IMG/VR virus record: IMGVR_UViG_3300037184_000123
Coordinates: 1 to 44,537 of that record
DNA: 44,537 nucleotides
Direction: 5' to 3' (one strand)
Source: a virus
Part shown: in pieces, positions 1 to 7,800 of the stretch
Position numbering within the stretch: the first letter of the stretch is position 1
Layout: each line of letters begins with the position of its first letter
Program-made: the position numbers and the translations under genes
The notes under the pieces: model-generated
Databases searched by the model: none
The model's input: the letters and a program-made list of their open reading frames with translations, nothing else
Told to the model about the DNA's origin: nothing

Positions 1-25
1 CCAAATAACCACCAATGGTTATAAC

Positions 26-580
26 ATGTCAAAAGGAATGTACAGTGATGAGGATTTAAAAAATGATATTTGTAATCCCGTAGTCGTTAAGGATGTTGAA
101 TGTAAAAATGAATACTCTAATTTCTCATTAAGTGAGGAAGAACTAGAATTAGCAAATCAGACTATAATAAGAAGAACTAATTATTCTGTCGGTAGTCGTT
201 TATATGATAATGCAGTGCAAAACACCAAAGGAACAATAGTAGCTGCCAAGTATTTAAATCTGAATGTAAAAGAATGTCTAAAACAAGGGAAAGGTTTTTC
301 TGTCAATGATCATCAAGTTGATATTCAAACCACAACGTATGACAATGGCGACATTTTCTTACAATATAGATGCCTCGAAGAATTTAAAGATGTATCTATC
401 TTAACTCGTAATAAAGGAGATATATTTATTCAGCTTGGTTGGATCGATTATCAGAGATTTAAAATAAAAAATAAAATACGAAATCTTCGAGAAGACAATA
501 TGTTGTCTGTTTCCATAGATCAATTAGAACCAATGTCCACTCTACCTGCTTACTTAAGCAAACCTAAGTATTCCGATTGA
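26..580 (+). CDS. Hypothetical protein, possibly restriction-endonuclease-like fold
   Basis: This 184-residue soluble protein has no signal peptide or membrane segment. I do not recognise it with confidence. The central part (about residues 68-145) alternates short beta-like stretches with Asp-containing turns (VDIQTTTYDNGDIFLQYRC, then KGDIFIQLGWIDYQRFKI). That pattern resembles small phage proteins with a PD-(D/E)XK nuclease-like core, but I cannot point to a complete catalytic set, so this is only a suggestion. The ATG at 26 is the first in frame and another lies four codons later. A strong terminator hairpin follows the stop, so the gene closes a transcription unit that begins left of the window. 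Confidence 0.5.
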   Translation: MSKGMYSDEDLKNDICNPVVVKDVECKNEYSNFSLSEEELELANQTIIRRTNYSVGSRLYDNAVQNTKGTIVAAKYLNLNVKECLKQGKGFSVNDHQVDIQTTTYDNGDIFLQYRCLEEFKDVSILTRNKGDIFIQLGWIDYQRFKIKNKIRNLREDNMLSVSIDQLEPMSTLPAYLSKPKYSD

Positions 581-609
581 TTTGTTTAGCCTTGTATGCT
601 ATCATAATT

Positions 610-663
610 AATTCCGTTCGCAAGGATGCCCGTCGTATGACACACCTTGCGAACGGAATTTTT
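610..663 (+). terminator. Rho-independent terminator with 16-bp perfect stem
   Basis: The arms AATTCCGTTCGCAAGG (610-625) and CCTTGCGAACGGAATT (645-660) are perfectly complementary. They enclose a 19-base loop and are followed by a T run (659-663). It ends transcription after the gene at 26-580. Confidence 0.9.
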
Positions 664-667
664 GTTC

Positions 668-693
668 TTGACTTTTGATAAATCGATTATAAT
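668..693 (+). promoter_or_regulatory. Putative promoter with TTGACT and TATAAT
   Basis: TTGACT at 668-673 and TATAAT at 688-693 lie directly after the terminator and before the next gene run. The 14-base spacer is short for a sigma70 promoter. The nine-base string gttcttgac recurs before the genes at 1481 and 8806. The TATAAT overlaps the possible ATG at 692, so transcription would start about 700, which favours the ATG at 704 as the translated start. Confidence 0.45.
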
Positions 694-1006
694 GTCAGGT
701 TCCATGATAGCAACAGTATCCGATCAGGAAAGGATTCTTCTTCTGGAACGAAGACATAATGACATTGTTCGTTGGCTGGAGTTGCAGGTTGAGGAAACGG
801 AGAAGAATAGGAAACGTGAACCACATCCTTTGGATTTTGGGTTGATGACGGATGAAGAAGAGAAACAGGTTAAGGAACGGGCTTTGATTGATAAAGTGAC
901 TACGGATGTTACCTTGGATACGCTAAAAGAAATTTTGGGTATTATTGCCGGTCGAACAAAGTCGATGGAAGCTAAACTTTATCCTTGTAATGACTTTATA
1001 ATTTAA
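692..1006 (+). CDS. Small hypothetical protein, helical
   Basis: This 104-residue charged protein is rich in Glu, Lys and Arg and is probably mostly helical. About residues 10-60 (QERILLLERRHNDIVRWLEL onward) have a coiled-coil look. I do not recognise a family. An open frame extends upstream to 647, but that start would lie inside the terminator hairpin, so it is rejected. ATG 692 and ATG 704 both remain possible, and 704 suits the putative promoter better. The stop at 1004-1006 is followed after six bases by the next ATG, in a junction identical to the next one downstream. The gene opens a run of small, apparently co-transcribed genes. Confidence 0.6.
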   Translation: MSGSMIATVSDQERILLLERRHNDIVRWLELQVEETEKNRKREPHPLDFGLMTDEEEKQVKERALIDKVTTDVTLDTLKEILGIIAGRTKSMEAKLYPCNDFII

Positions 1007-1012
1007 ACATTT

Positions 1013-1237
1013 ATGCACTCCGAATATTACGTTGTTAGATCCCATTCTCATACCGACCGGCAAATGTTGTGGAAGGTTATTACTCGCCCCATGCGTAATA
1101 GATTTGATGCAGAAAATTGGAGAGACTTTGAAGAGATCGTGTATAAGAAGAAGCATCCAAAAGGAAGACATACTTTTTTCGTTGTAGAGATGACAACAGA
1201 AAATGAGAAGAAATTGCCTGATATAACAACCACTTAA
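1013..1237 (+). CDS. Small hypothetical protein
   Basis: This 74-residue basic, soluble protein has no recognised domain. Its composition (several His, Arg and aromatic residues in the first half) would allow a nucleic-acid-binding role, but nothing specific supports that. The spacing from the previous stop is the junction TAA-ACATTT-ATG, and exactly the same twelve bases separate this gene from the next one. The pattern suggests a shared translation signal or a small duplication of the junction. Antisense open frames over this region are judged shadows, because three consecutive + strand genes fit together neatly here. Confidence 0.6.
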   Translation: MHSEYYVVRSHSHTDRQMLWKVITRPMRNRFDAENWRDFEEIVYKKKHPKGRHTFFVVEMTTENEKKLPDITTT

Positions 1238-1243
1238 ACATTT

Positions 1244-1441
1244 ATGTATACCACCGATAAAAAAGATCCTCCCAAACAGAAAGCTGTTACCGTTAAGGAA
1301 ATCAATGGTGCTTGTATTGATACCATTCCGGTTGGGACTGAATTTCTCGTCACTCGTAATTTGGCCCCTGACCTTCCTTACTCTCTTTGTGAAGGACTTT
1401 GTGTTAATGCCGTCTGGAATGACGAGTATAAACTCATTTAG
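1244..1441 (+). CDS. Small hypothetical protein
   Basis: This 65-residue soluble protein has Lys-rich beginnings and a hydrophobic, probably beta-rich middle (VPVGTEFLV-like pattern around residues 27-35). No family is recognised. It is the third of three closely spaced genes, reached through the repeated TAAACATTTATG junction. The stop TAG at 1439-1441 is followed at once by gttcttgac, a possible promoter box for the next gene, so the transcription unit may be topped up here. Confidence 0.55.
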   Translation: MYTTDKKDPPKQKAVTVKEINGACIDTIPVGTEFLVTRNLAPDLPYSLCEGLCVNAVWNDEYKLI

Positions 1442-1444
1442 TTC

Positions 1445-1450
1445 TTGACT
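1445..1450 (+). promoter_or_regulatory. TTGACT box, putative promoter element
   Basis: The string gttcttgact at 1441-1450 matches the sequence before the gene at 692, and the following bases (ttggataaa against tttgataaa) are also alike. No good -10 hexamer is visible at standard spacing, so only the upstream box is supported. Confidence 0.35.
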
Positions 1451-1480
1451 TTGGATAAAACCTCTGATCTGCTTCAACCA

Positions 1481-1969
1481 ATGAATGAACTAGTTATATC
1501 TGAGCCGACTGAATTCGGTGACAATGTTCGTGTTAAGCGTGGCAAAAATGATTGTGAATTCCTCGCCATTAGCCTGAGACCAAGGAAGTCAGGAAAGACG
1601 TGGGAAGTGATGTTCTATCGTTATTGTGTTCCCGGTCGATGCGATCTTTATTCATTTCAATGGAACATGTCGGATGATATTGGAGTACATCACTTAACAT
1701 ACTTTTCCGACTTTAATATTCCTATGGCTAAGGCAATCAAAATGGCTGAAGACGACTTCAATCGTCCGTATGTGATTGAAATGTGTCTGGAAGCTTTTAG
1801 TGCCGAGCGTGTGGTTATTAGGTATCATCGAGATTTTCTACGGTTGCTTGGTCTTGTTGCTCCGAAATCAAAGACCTATCGAAAAGTGGCAGAGTTATGT
1901 GAGAAGACACTGGAAGAACGACGGATTCGGCTTGAAAAGGAATATACGTCGAAACATTATTCAAAATAA
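1481..1969 (+). CDS. Hypothetical protein
   Basis: This 162-residue soluble protein is not recognised. The first two thirds look like an alpha/beta fold (VRVKRGKNDCEFLAISLRP, then WEVMFYRYCVPGRCDLYSFQW). The last third is basic and helical (KTLEERRIRLEKEY). The open frame can be read from a TTG at 1445, but that lies in the TTGAC promoter-like box; ATG 1481 is the more natural start. It precedes the cluster of small membrane proteins and ends ten bases before it. Confidence 0.6.
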   Translation: MNELVISEPTEFGDNVRVKRGKNDCEFLAISLRPRKSGKTWEVMFYRYCVPGRCDLYSFQWNMSDDIGVHHLTYFSDFNIPMAKAIKMAEDDFNRPYVIEMCLEAFSAERVVIRYHRDFLRLLGLVAPKSKTYRKVAELCEKTLEERRIRLEKEYTSKHYSK

Positions 1970-1978
1970 ATTTAAATT

Positions 1979-2200
1979 ATGAAAGAACTTATATTTTTTA
2001 TTTTTGTAATGTGGATCATACTTGGAACAATGATCTACGCAGAGATCTATGATAACCTGAAACCCAAGTTCCTACAAAGGGTCGTAGCTACATTCTTCGG
2101 GGGTCCATTGGTTTGGATTGCTAAGATACTCCGTATACTGGTAATATATGTTTTTAGACCCATTATTAAATGGCTAACTGTGGACGGGTATACGTCATGA
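1979..2200 (+). CDS. Small two-helix membrane protein, paralogue 1 of 5
   Basis: This 73-residue protein has a hydrophobic N-terminal helix (residues 3-22), a short polar stretch with acidic and basic residues (residues 23-36), and a second hydrophobic helix after the family signature FFGGPLVWI (about 39-47). It belongs to a family of five neighbouring paralogues (with 2197, 2409, 3602 and 3864), all with the order helix, charged loop, hydrophobic stretch, (C/G)(G/D)P(L/F)xW, helix. The cellular site is inferred to be the inner membrane. Function is unknown; modification of the host envelope during infection is only a guess. Its stop overlaps the next start (ATGA). Confidence 0.75.
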   Translation: MKELIFFIFVMWIILGTMIYAEIYDNLKPKFLQRVVATFFGGPLVWIAKILRILVIYVFRPIIKWLTVDGYTS

Positions 2201-2400
2201 GCATTCCAGCAAGCACGTGCCTCTTACTGTGGTCGGTTGTCGGGATCATGGTATTCATTAATATCTGTGACGATGTAAGGGATAGACTCCCACAGAAAAT
2301 AGCATTCTGTTTAATGTGTGGGCCGTTGGCTTGGATCGTAGCACTCGTAATTATTTTCATTAAATCGCTTAATCCCGTTTGGAATTGGATGTTTGACTAA
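2197..2400 (+). CDS. Small two-helix membrane protein, paralogue 2 of 5
   Basis: This 67-residue protein starts at the ATG that overlaps the previous stop (ATGA, 2197-2200). A longer reading from 2170 would overlap the neighbour by 31 bases and is less likely. It has a first hydrophobic helix (about residues 6-21), the loop NICDDVRDRLPQK, then the family signature CLMCGPLAWI and a second helix. It is a clear paralogue of the flanking membrane proteins at 1979 and 2409. Translational coupling through the ATGA overlap suggests the copies are made together. Confidence 0.75.
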   Translation: MSIPASTCLLLWSVVGIMVFINICDDVRDRLPQKIAFCLMCGPLAWIVALVIIFIKSLNPVWNWMFD

Positions 2401-2408
2401 TTTTCTTT

Positions 2409-2654
2409 ATGAATGAATTTATTTCTACATGTATTGGTGTTGTCATCGTTGCGTGGACACTTGGAGGAGTAGTAATTTTCGTTGAGAACGTTGACCGGAT
2501 AAAAAGAAGGTTCTGGCAATACGTTGTTCTCGCAATTATTTGTGGACCGCTCGGATGGTTCTTCGGATTTGTTTTTCTTATTGGACATGTATTTAGCCGA
2601 GTATGTCATTCACCTATAGAGTCTTTTCGTGATTGGTTTTACAAAGAATATTAG
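2409..2654 (+). CDS. Small two-helix membrane protein, paralogue 3 of 5
   Basis: This 81-residue protein has helix 1 at about residues 6-25, the loop ENVDRIKRRFWQ, then AIICGPLGWFFGFVF as the signature and start of helix 2, and a polar, basic C-terminal tail ending in a short aromatic-rich segment. It shares its signature with the four other copies. It lies eight bases after paralogue 2 and ten bases before a DUF1737-like gene. A membrane location is well supported by hydrophobicity; the role is unknown. Confidence 0.75.
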   Translation: MNEFISTCIGVVIVAWTLGGVVIFVENVDRIKRRFWQYVVLAIICGPLGWFFGFVFLIGHVFSRVCHSPIESFRDWFYKEY

Positions 2655-2663
2655 AATTAATAT

Positions 2664-2870
2664 ATGCAACGCTACGCTGTTATCGAAAATTCAAATTTAG
2701 ATAAATTGGTTGAGGAAGTAAACACCAAGACCAAACTTGGTTGGATTGCTCAAGGAGGAATTATGTATCTTCATGCCGGGTCTCCAATGGATAGTGATTT
2801 CTCACCACGCTATTTACAAGCAATGATTTTGAATTTCTTGTCTGTCGATGAAGTTCTTGGAAAATATTGA
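2664..2870 (+). CDS. DUF1737-like small protein, copy 1
   Basis: This 68-residue protein has the pattern of the DUF1737 family: an N-terminal strand (QRYAVIENSN), a helix pairing with other subunits (LVEEVNTKTKLGW), the signature GWIAQGG followed by a strand, and a terminal YLQAMIL segment. Members of this family are small soluble proteins of unknown function that are common in phages and bacteria. A second, diverged copy lies at 3420-3605, and each copy borders a member of the membrane paralogue family. Assignment rests on the GW-QGG and QAM motifs only. Confidence 0.65.
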   Translation: MQRYAVIENSNLDKLVEEVNTKTKLGWIAQGGIMYLHAGSPMDSDFSPRYLQAMILNFLSVDEVLGKY

Positions 2871-2875
2871 TAACT

Positions 2876-3415
2876 ATGACTTCTAATTCATGTCCTATAT
2901 GTTCGACCGCTCCTGTTGGAATGGTTAATACAAAATACCTCTGGCAATTTCCATTGATTGATGGTAAAGTGCTCAATCTATATTCCGACTCACCGGGAAA
3001 AAACCCTTTACAGGAAGCAATTGATCAAGCCGTAGCTGATGTAGTATCAAAACAATACCACGACGCAATGGTGGAGGCTGTTAAGAATATTATTCGTCAT
3101 AAAGCTTCCGGTACGACCAAGGCCGAGCTTATTTCTCTTATGGGAGATCCGACTACCTTCACTAAGAAGGAAAAGCTTGGGATCATTAAAGAAATCCGTG
3201 AATGGAAGAAGTCTCGTAAGAAGCGTATTAAAAAGATAACTCCGGAAGTATATTTTAGAACATATGTGAAAGCTTATTCCGAAAGGACCAAAGACGGTCC
3301 AATGGTGAAAAAATTAAATGAGATGTGGAATAGTGATTATTTCACAGACAGTCAAATAAACAAAATGTATCCAAGATTTACAAAATTCTGGAAAGAGTAC
3401 ATTGGAAATAAATAA
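2876..3415 (+). CDS. Hypothetical protein with N-terminal CxxC
   Basis: This 179-residue protein is not recognised. It begins with a single CPIC motif (about residues 6-9), which alone would not make a zinc finger. A long charged helical region follows, very rich in Lys and Arg (KEIREWKKSRKKRIKKIT, about residues 100-117), suggesting contact with nucleic acid. The frame can be read from TTG 2867, but ATG 2876 clears the previous stop and is preferred. It is sandwiched between the two DUF1737-like genes. The next ATG, at 3420, comes four bases after its stop. Confidence 0.6.
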   Translation: MTSNSCPICSTAPVGMVNTKYLWQFPLIDGKVLNLYSDSPGKNPLQEAIDQAVADVVSKQYHDAMVEAVKNIIRHKASGTTKAELISLMGDPTTFTKKEKLGIIKEIREWKKSRKKRIKKITPEVYFRTYVKAYSERTKDGPMVKKLNEMWNSDYFTDSQINKMYPRFTKFWKEYIGNK

Positions 3416-3419
3416 AATT

Positions 3420-3605
3420 ATGGAATATATAATAATTCATGGGCGGGACGATATAGATATGGAAAATAGTATAAATGATCACTTGAAACGTGGATGGAAG
3501 TTGCAAGGTGGAGTGAGTATTACTACTGTTTCGGCTTATAACTACTCTGGAATAAAAACAAATTCTATTAGTTTCGCTCAGGCCATGATTAAGGAGGAAC
3601 CATGA
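3420..3605 (+). CDS. DUF1737-like small protein, copy 2
   Basis: This 61-residue protein is a diverged relative of the gene at 2664. It has an N-terminal strand (EYIIIHGRDD), a helix, the signature GWKLQGGVS, and SFAQAMIKEE at the C terminus. This copy matches the DUF1737 pattern better than copy 1. ATG 3420 is preferred to the in-frame ATG at 3402, which lies inside the previous gene. The C-terminal codons contain AAGGAGG, which serves as the Shine-Dalgarno site for the next gene, whose ATG at 3602 overlaps this stop. The two genes are therefore translationally coupled. Confidence 0.7.
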   Translation: MEYIIIHGRDDIDMENSINDHLKRGWKLQGGVSITTVSAYNYSGIKTNSISFAQAMIKEEP

Positions 3606-3859
3606 TAATTCACGGTGTATTAGATTTAGTTATGTTCCTTGTAATATACGCTTCCATCACTGGTTGGTGCGTGATTGGAGGTATACAATGTGCATGTTAC
3701 ATTTACAAGGTCAAGAAACGGTTTCTACATAGATTTCTTTTTATTCTGATTTGCGATCCTCTTGCGTGGTTTGGAGTATTCCTGTTTATTATAGCAGAAC
3801 TTATTACACCACTCATTGAACGATTTTGTAAATTTGCTAGAGGCTTCTTTTTTGAATAA
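3602..3859 (+). CDS. Small two-helix membrane protein, paralogue 4 of 5
   Basis: This 85-residue protein has a first hydrophobic helix (about residues 7-30), the basic loop YKVKKRFLHR, then the family signature LICDPLAWFGVFLFII, here with Asp in place of the usual Gly after Cys. It ends in an amphipathic tail with a terminal Phe run. It has one of the few strong ribosome binding sites in the window (AAGGAGG, seven bases before the ATG, within the previous gene). It follows the second DUF1737-like gene, just as paralogue 3 sits next to the first one. Confidence 0.75.
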   Translation: MIIHGVLDLVMFLVIYASITGWCVIGGIQCACYIYKVKKRFLHRFLFILICDPLAWFGVFLFIIAELITPLIERFCKFARGFFFE

Positions 3860-3863
3860 ACTT

Positions 3864-4118
3864 ATGAACATATTAACTATACTTTTAATTGTTATATTTT
3901 CTATATGGATGATATCTGGAGGAATTTTTTTTACTGAAAATTATCACCGAGTAGTAGATAAGTTTTTACCCAAGTTATTTTTTTACTTCATATGCGGACC
4001 TTTCGGATGGTTTCTTTCGATTATAGGATTTATCGTTTATGCAATTCAATACATTTATATTCATTTACAAATTGAAAAATGGATGTTTAAGCCAAATACT
4101 AAGCCTGATAATGACTGA
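3864..4118 (+). CDS. Small two-helix membrane protein, paralogue 5 of 5
   Basis: This 84-residue protein has helix 1 at about residues 3-22, the loop ENYHRVVDKFLPK, then the signature FYFICGPFGWFLSII leading into helix 2, and a hydrophilic C-terminal tail (KPNTKPDND). ATG 3864 is chosen because the longer frame from 3816 would overlap the previous gene by 44 bases. It is the last of the five paralogues and is closest in sequence to paralogues 3 and 4. Function is unknown; small phage membrane proteins can act in lysis timing or exclusion of other phages, but nothing here distinguishes these. Confidence 0.75.
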   Translation: MNILTILLIVIFSIWMISGGIFFTENYHRVVDKFLPKLFFYFICGPFGWFLSIIGFIVYAIQYIYIHLQIEKWMFKPNTKPDND

Positions 4119-4136
4119 AATATCTATGTTGTCTAT

Positions 4137-4343
4137 ATGTATCATCATATGGCACTCAATCTAGAAGAACTCGGAAAGATCGTAAGAGAAATGCAAGCAC
4201 AAAGCACGGCTGACTATAAGAAGGCTAACAATTTCAATGAAGTTGGTGCCGAGATTGTTCAGCTTGGTGTGGATGACAAAATGAAGTCCAAGGGTTGGCC
4301 GGTCGGTACTGTTGCACCGGTTTCTGAGAAAAAAGTATTTTGA
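4137..4343 (+). CDS. Small hypothetical protein
   Basis: This 68-residue protein is soluble and mainly helical in its first half (LEELGKIVREMQAQSTADYK). A later turn-rich segment contains KGWPVGTVAPVSEKK. I do not recognise a family. ATG 4137 and ATG 4149 are both possible; neither has a clear ribosome binding site. The stop is followed within a few bases by a TTGACA box, which may serve the next gene. Confidence 0.55.
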   Translation: MYHHMALNLEELGKIVREMQAQSTADYKKANNFNEVGAEIVQLGVDDKMKSKGWPVGTVAPVSEKKVF

Positions 4344-4345
4344 GA

Positions 4346-4351
4346 TTGACA
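4346..4351 (+). promoter_or_regulatory. TTGACA box, putative promoter element
   Basis: TTGACA lies just after the stop at 4343 and 49 bases before the ATG at 4400. At 17-base spacing the -10 position reads TGTGAT with a TG two bases upstream, a weak extended -10 candidate. It is one of six such boxes in short intergenic gaps. Confidence 0.4.
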
Positions 4352-4399
4352 AAAGCAGATTAAACTGTTGTGATGGTAGTCTCTTAAAACAAACTATCT

Positions 4400-4744
4400 A
4401 TGAATATATTCGGATCACTTGTTCTTGGTGTAATTTGCGTGGCACTAGCTGCCTCTATTTACGTCCTCGGTATCGTTTGGGGCGCATGGATCTTAACGGT
4501 GCTATGGGCTTGGTTTATTGTTCCGTTCTTTCATCTTCCGGTATTAGGCATTGTTCATGCTCTTGGAATTATGATCGTGGCTAGATTTTTGACGTATTCG
4601 GTTAGCATGAGCGATCAAAAGATAATGAACGACTTGGATACGGAAGGAAAACTCAAGAAATTCGGTGAGTATTATCTTTCATCTGTATTTCTATTGCCTC
4701 TGGTTTTTCTAGTAATGGGTTGGATCTATCACTTCTTTTTGTAA
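4400..4744 (+). CDS. Membrane protein with about three helices
   Basis: This 114-residue protein has hydrophobic segments at about residues 4-24, 30-62 (long enough to be one or two helices) and 92-112. A charged stretch (MSDQKIMNDLDTEGKLKKF) separates the last two. It does not carry the CGPLxW signature of the five upstream paralogues, so it is a separate family. It is the last gene before a terminator and seems to close the small-gene operon. No function can be assigned. Confidence 0.65.
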   Translation: MNIFGSLVLGVICVALAASIYVLGIVWGAWILTVLWAWFIVPFFHLPVLGIVHALGIMIVARFLTYSVSMSDQKIMNDLDTEGKLKKFGEYYLSSVFLLPLVFLVMGWIYHFFL

Positions 4745-4759
4745 GGTAAGGCTCTCGAA

Positions 4760-4820
4760 GTTTCTAATACTTTACAAAACATTCGCCGTATTAGGAACCC
4801 GTTCCTGACCGGCGTTTTTG
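4760..4820 (+). terminator. Terminator with a competing upstream pairing
   Basis: The terminator is a stem of CGCCG (4784-4788) with CGGCG (4810-4814), containing an inner AGGAAC/GTTCCT hairpin (4793-4806) and followed by TTTTT. Upstream, GTTTCTAATAC (4760-4770) can pair with GTATTAGGAAC (4788-4798) over 11 positions with one G-U pair. That pairing uses bases of the terminator stem, so the two structures exclude each other, as in an attenuator. Confidence 0.75.
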
Positions 4821-4832
4821 TTGGTGTTCACT

Positions 4833-4842
4833 TATATTTATA
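4833..4842 (+). promoter_or_regulatory. Candidate late promoter element TATATTTATA
   Basis: TATATTTATA lies eight bases before the ATG at 4851 and just after a terminator. It matches the TATTTAT(A/T) element seen before many structural genes in this window. Confidence 0.5.
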
Positions 4843-4850
4843 GTTGAATT

Positions 4851-7800
4851 ATGTCACGATCACGTTTACCCATCGATATTCAATTTCTATTAGAGTCTCT
4901 GACTGGAGAACCTATATCCAACTCGGCTGAGTATGAAGACAACCTAAAGAATCCTAATTACGACGATAACGAAGGCGAGTCTGGGAACACTCCTGATATT
5001 TATGGCAATCATAATGATGGATGGGTAAGTCCATATCATAATAATACATTGTTAGATGAAAGTCCAGATGGAGTAAGTTATAAAAAAGATGGTACAGATC
5101 GTTATTTGAATTGGAGTGACGACGACGCTCTTGCGTTTATTACAACCGGTAAAATAAGTCTCATAGGTAAAACGAAACATATGACGATATTAGAGGCTCT
5201 CGTAAATGATTACCGAGAAGGGAAACTTGATCTACCCGAGAATATATATTTTAGAAACCTACATAAGCTAGGAGTTGAAATTTCTAACGAAGATGCACTC
5301 AGAGAAGATTTATTTGGTCCTGTTAGCGGTCCTTTTAGAGATACCGCTATAGAAAATAATGGATGGGTAGGAATTCGTAGAATGAAAGGTGCATTAGTCG
5401 GAAGACTTTGGATCAAACGAGAAGTTATATCTTTTTGGAGTAAACAAGAAGAAGTGGTAGAACGGTGGGATTTTATAGAAAAAATGTTCAGTGATTGGAC
5501 AAGTACGTTGGGAAAATTGAATGATTACAATGTTGATTTCTTGAGATCATATTCTGATACGGAACTTATTCCAGCCAAGAAAGTGTCTTCTACTCGACAG
5601 AAAAGCACCGGATCTACGACTGCGGAGATAATTGCAAAAATATTGGATAAAGTAAGTGATATGAGTTCGTTAAGCGACGAACAGGTAAGAAAAATTCAAG
5701 ATAAAATCCATTTGTTAGATCCACAGGTTAAAGCTGACGTTATGAAGCTTATTCATCCAGACCTACCCAATAAAGCAGGTAAGATAGCAGCGGCGTTAAA
5801 GATGAGCACGGCTGAATTCAATAATTTAATGCATGTTGATGAGTCCACGTTAAACGAAGACCCAGATCGTGTAGAAACTCCACGTGGAAATGGTAAACCA
5901 TTAAATTTGCATTGGCTTAATATTGATGCCTATGCATTTATGGCGGGAGATCTTGTTAGTATAATCGGTAATAAAAAGAAACATGCTAATATGTTCTGGG
6001 CATTGGAGGAATCTTGTAAACAGCCTGATAAGATGATAGAGTTTTTTGAAAAGGCGGATATCGAGGTGTCCAGTGAAGAAGAATTAAAGGATGAGTTGTT
6101 TAAGAAAGTAGGACCATTCGCTAAAATTGCTTCTGGTAAGACTGGTAATGTACGTGAAATGAAAGATATTTTAGAGGGTAGAATATGGCTGAACAGTAAG
6201 GTAATCTCGTTTTGGAATACAAAAGAGACAGTTATAGAACATTGGAATTACATTGAGACTATGTTTCAATTCTTTACTTCTATTTTTGGAAACTTAAATG
6301 AGTACCGCGTGGACTTTATAGAACGAAAACCACAATTGGAGCCTTTGGCTTCTGCCGGGAAGATAAATTCTGTTAAAAGCAGCGATCCAAGTTTGTCAAC
6401 CGCAGAAATACTGGCAAAGATCCTCGATCATACCGGTGAACTTTATCGAATGTCTGATGAACAAATAAAACAGATTCAATCCAAGCTTCACCAACTCGAT
6501 CCTGAGACGAAATCGCAAATCATGAAGATTTTAGGTCCAAGATTGAAAAATAAATCTGGTGAAATGGCTGGCGCTCTTGGTATGAGTGCGGCAGAATTCA
6601 ATGATATGTGGCACGTGGATGAAAATGAATTAGATGAGAGTCCAGATTACGTTGGTGGAATACAACAGTTGAATAAACAAGATGACAGAGAATATTTAAA
6701 TTGGTGGAACGGACAGAACTGTGCGTTCTTTGCTTTTAAGAAATTTAGTTTTATCGGAGAAAAGAAAACTCACTTCGAGGTATTTACAGCTGTAAGAAAA
6801 ACAAGAGAAAACGGAGAACGTTCACTTCTTTGGTTTCGTGATCAAGGCGTAATGTTCTTTGGTGATCAGGAAGCTTTCTATAAAGATTTATATGAAGAGG
6901 GTGGAATATTATACGGCTATTTTGCGGCAAAAATAACACCTAGATATCATGATGATTATCCCGGAATGATATTGGGAAGAGCTTGGGTAGATAGGAACAT
7001 AATATCCTTCTGGGATACCCAGAAATTCGTTATATCTCACTGGGACCATGTGGTTGAAATGTTTCATGATGCCCGGTTTCTCGGAGACTTGGATAAGTAC
7101 AATATTGATTGGATAGAACGAGGATGTGATAAACCTTTCTCTACAGCTGAAAAAGTTTCTTCAAGTATTAAGTCTGTGTCACCGACTAGAGAGAATTATG
7201 TTGAGCGTGTTATTGAGATGCTAGAAAAAACATGTCTTCTCGATGTACTCACCGATGAACAGATAAAGAAAATAAGAGAAGTAATTCATATACTGGACCC
7301 ACAGGTTAAAGCAGAAATAATGAAGGATATGGGAGAGACCTTGAGTAATAAATCATCTGAGATTGCTGATAAACTTCATATGAGCGTGGCTGAATTCAAC
7401 AGTCTATGGCATATGGATGAAAGTAAATTGGATGAATCACCCGACACCATTGCTCCAGATAAATACGTCAAAGCCTCTGATAAAGCCGAGAAGCACGGTA
7501 TAAAAATTGGACATACTACATCGGACTGGAGAGACAATGATGCCGTTCCGTTTATTATTGATCGACAGAATAAGATGACAATGATCTCCCCGGATTTATG
7601 CAGTGCCCATGGAAAACTTGTTCATCCAGAGATGGGCGCACAAATCGTGGCATATAATCATGACCCAAACATATTCAATAAGTTTAAAGCCAGTAAATAT
7701 CCCGGATGGGGATTTGATCTAATGAAGGGACAGGAATTATATGGAGATGAAAGCGGTAAAGAAGTCGTTACAGGAGCAATTATTGTATTACAAGCGAAGT

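Noticed and set aside
647-691. Upstream start for the gene at 692
   Set aside because: It lies in the 3' arm of a strong terminator hairpin and in the promoter-like box.
923-1477. Minus-strand open frame of 184 codons
   Set aside because: It lies opposite several + strand genes with neat junctions and shared junction motifs; its sequence is low in conserved features and fits a shadow frame.
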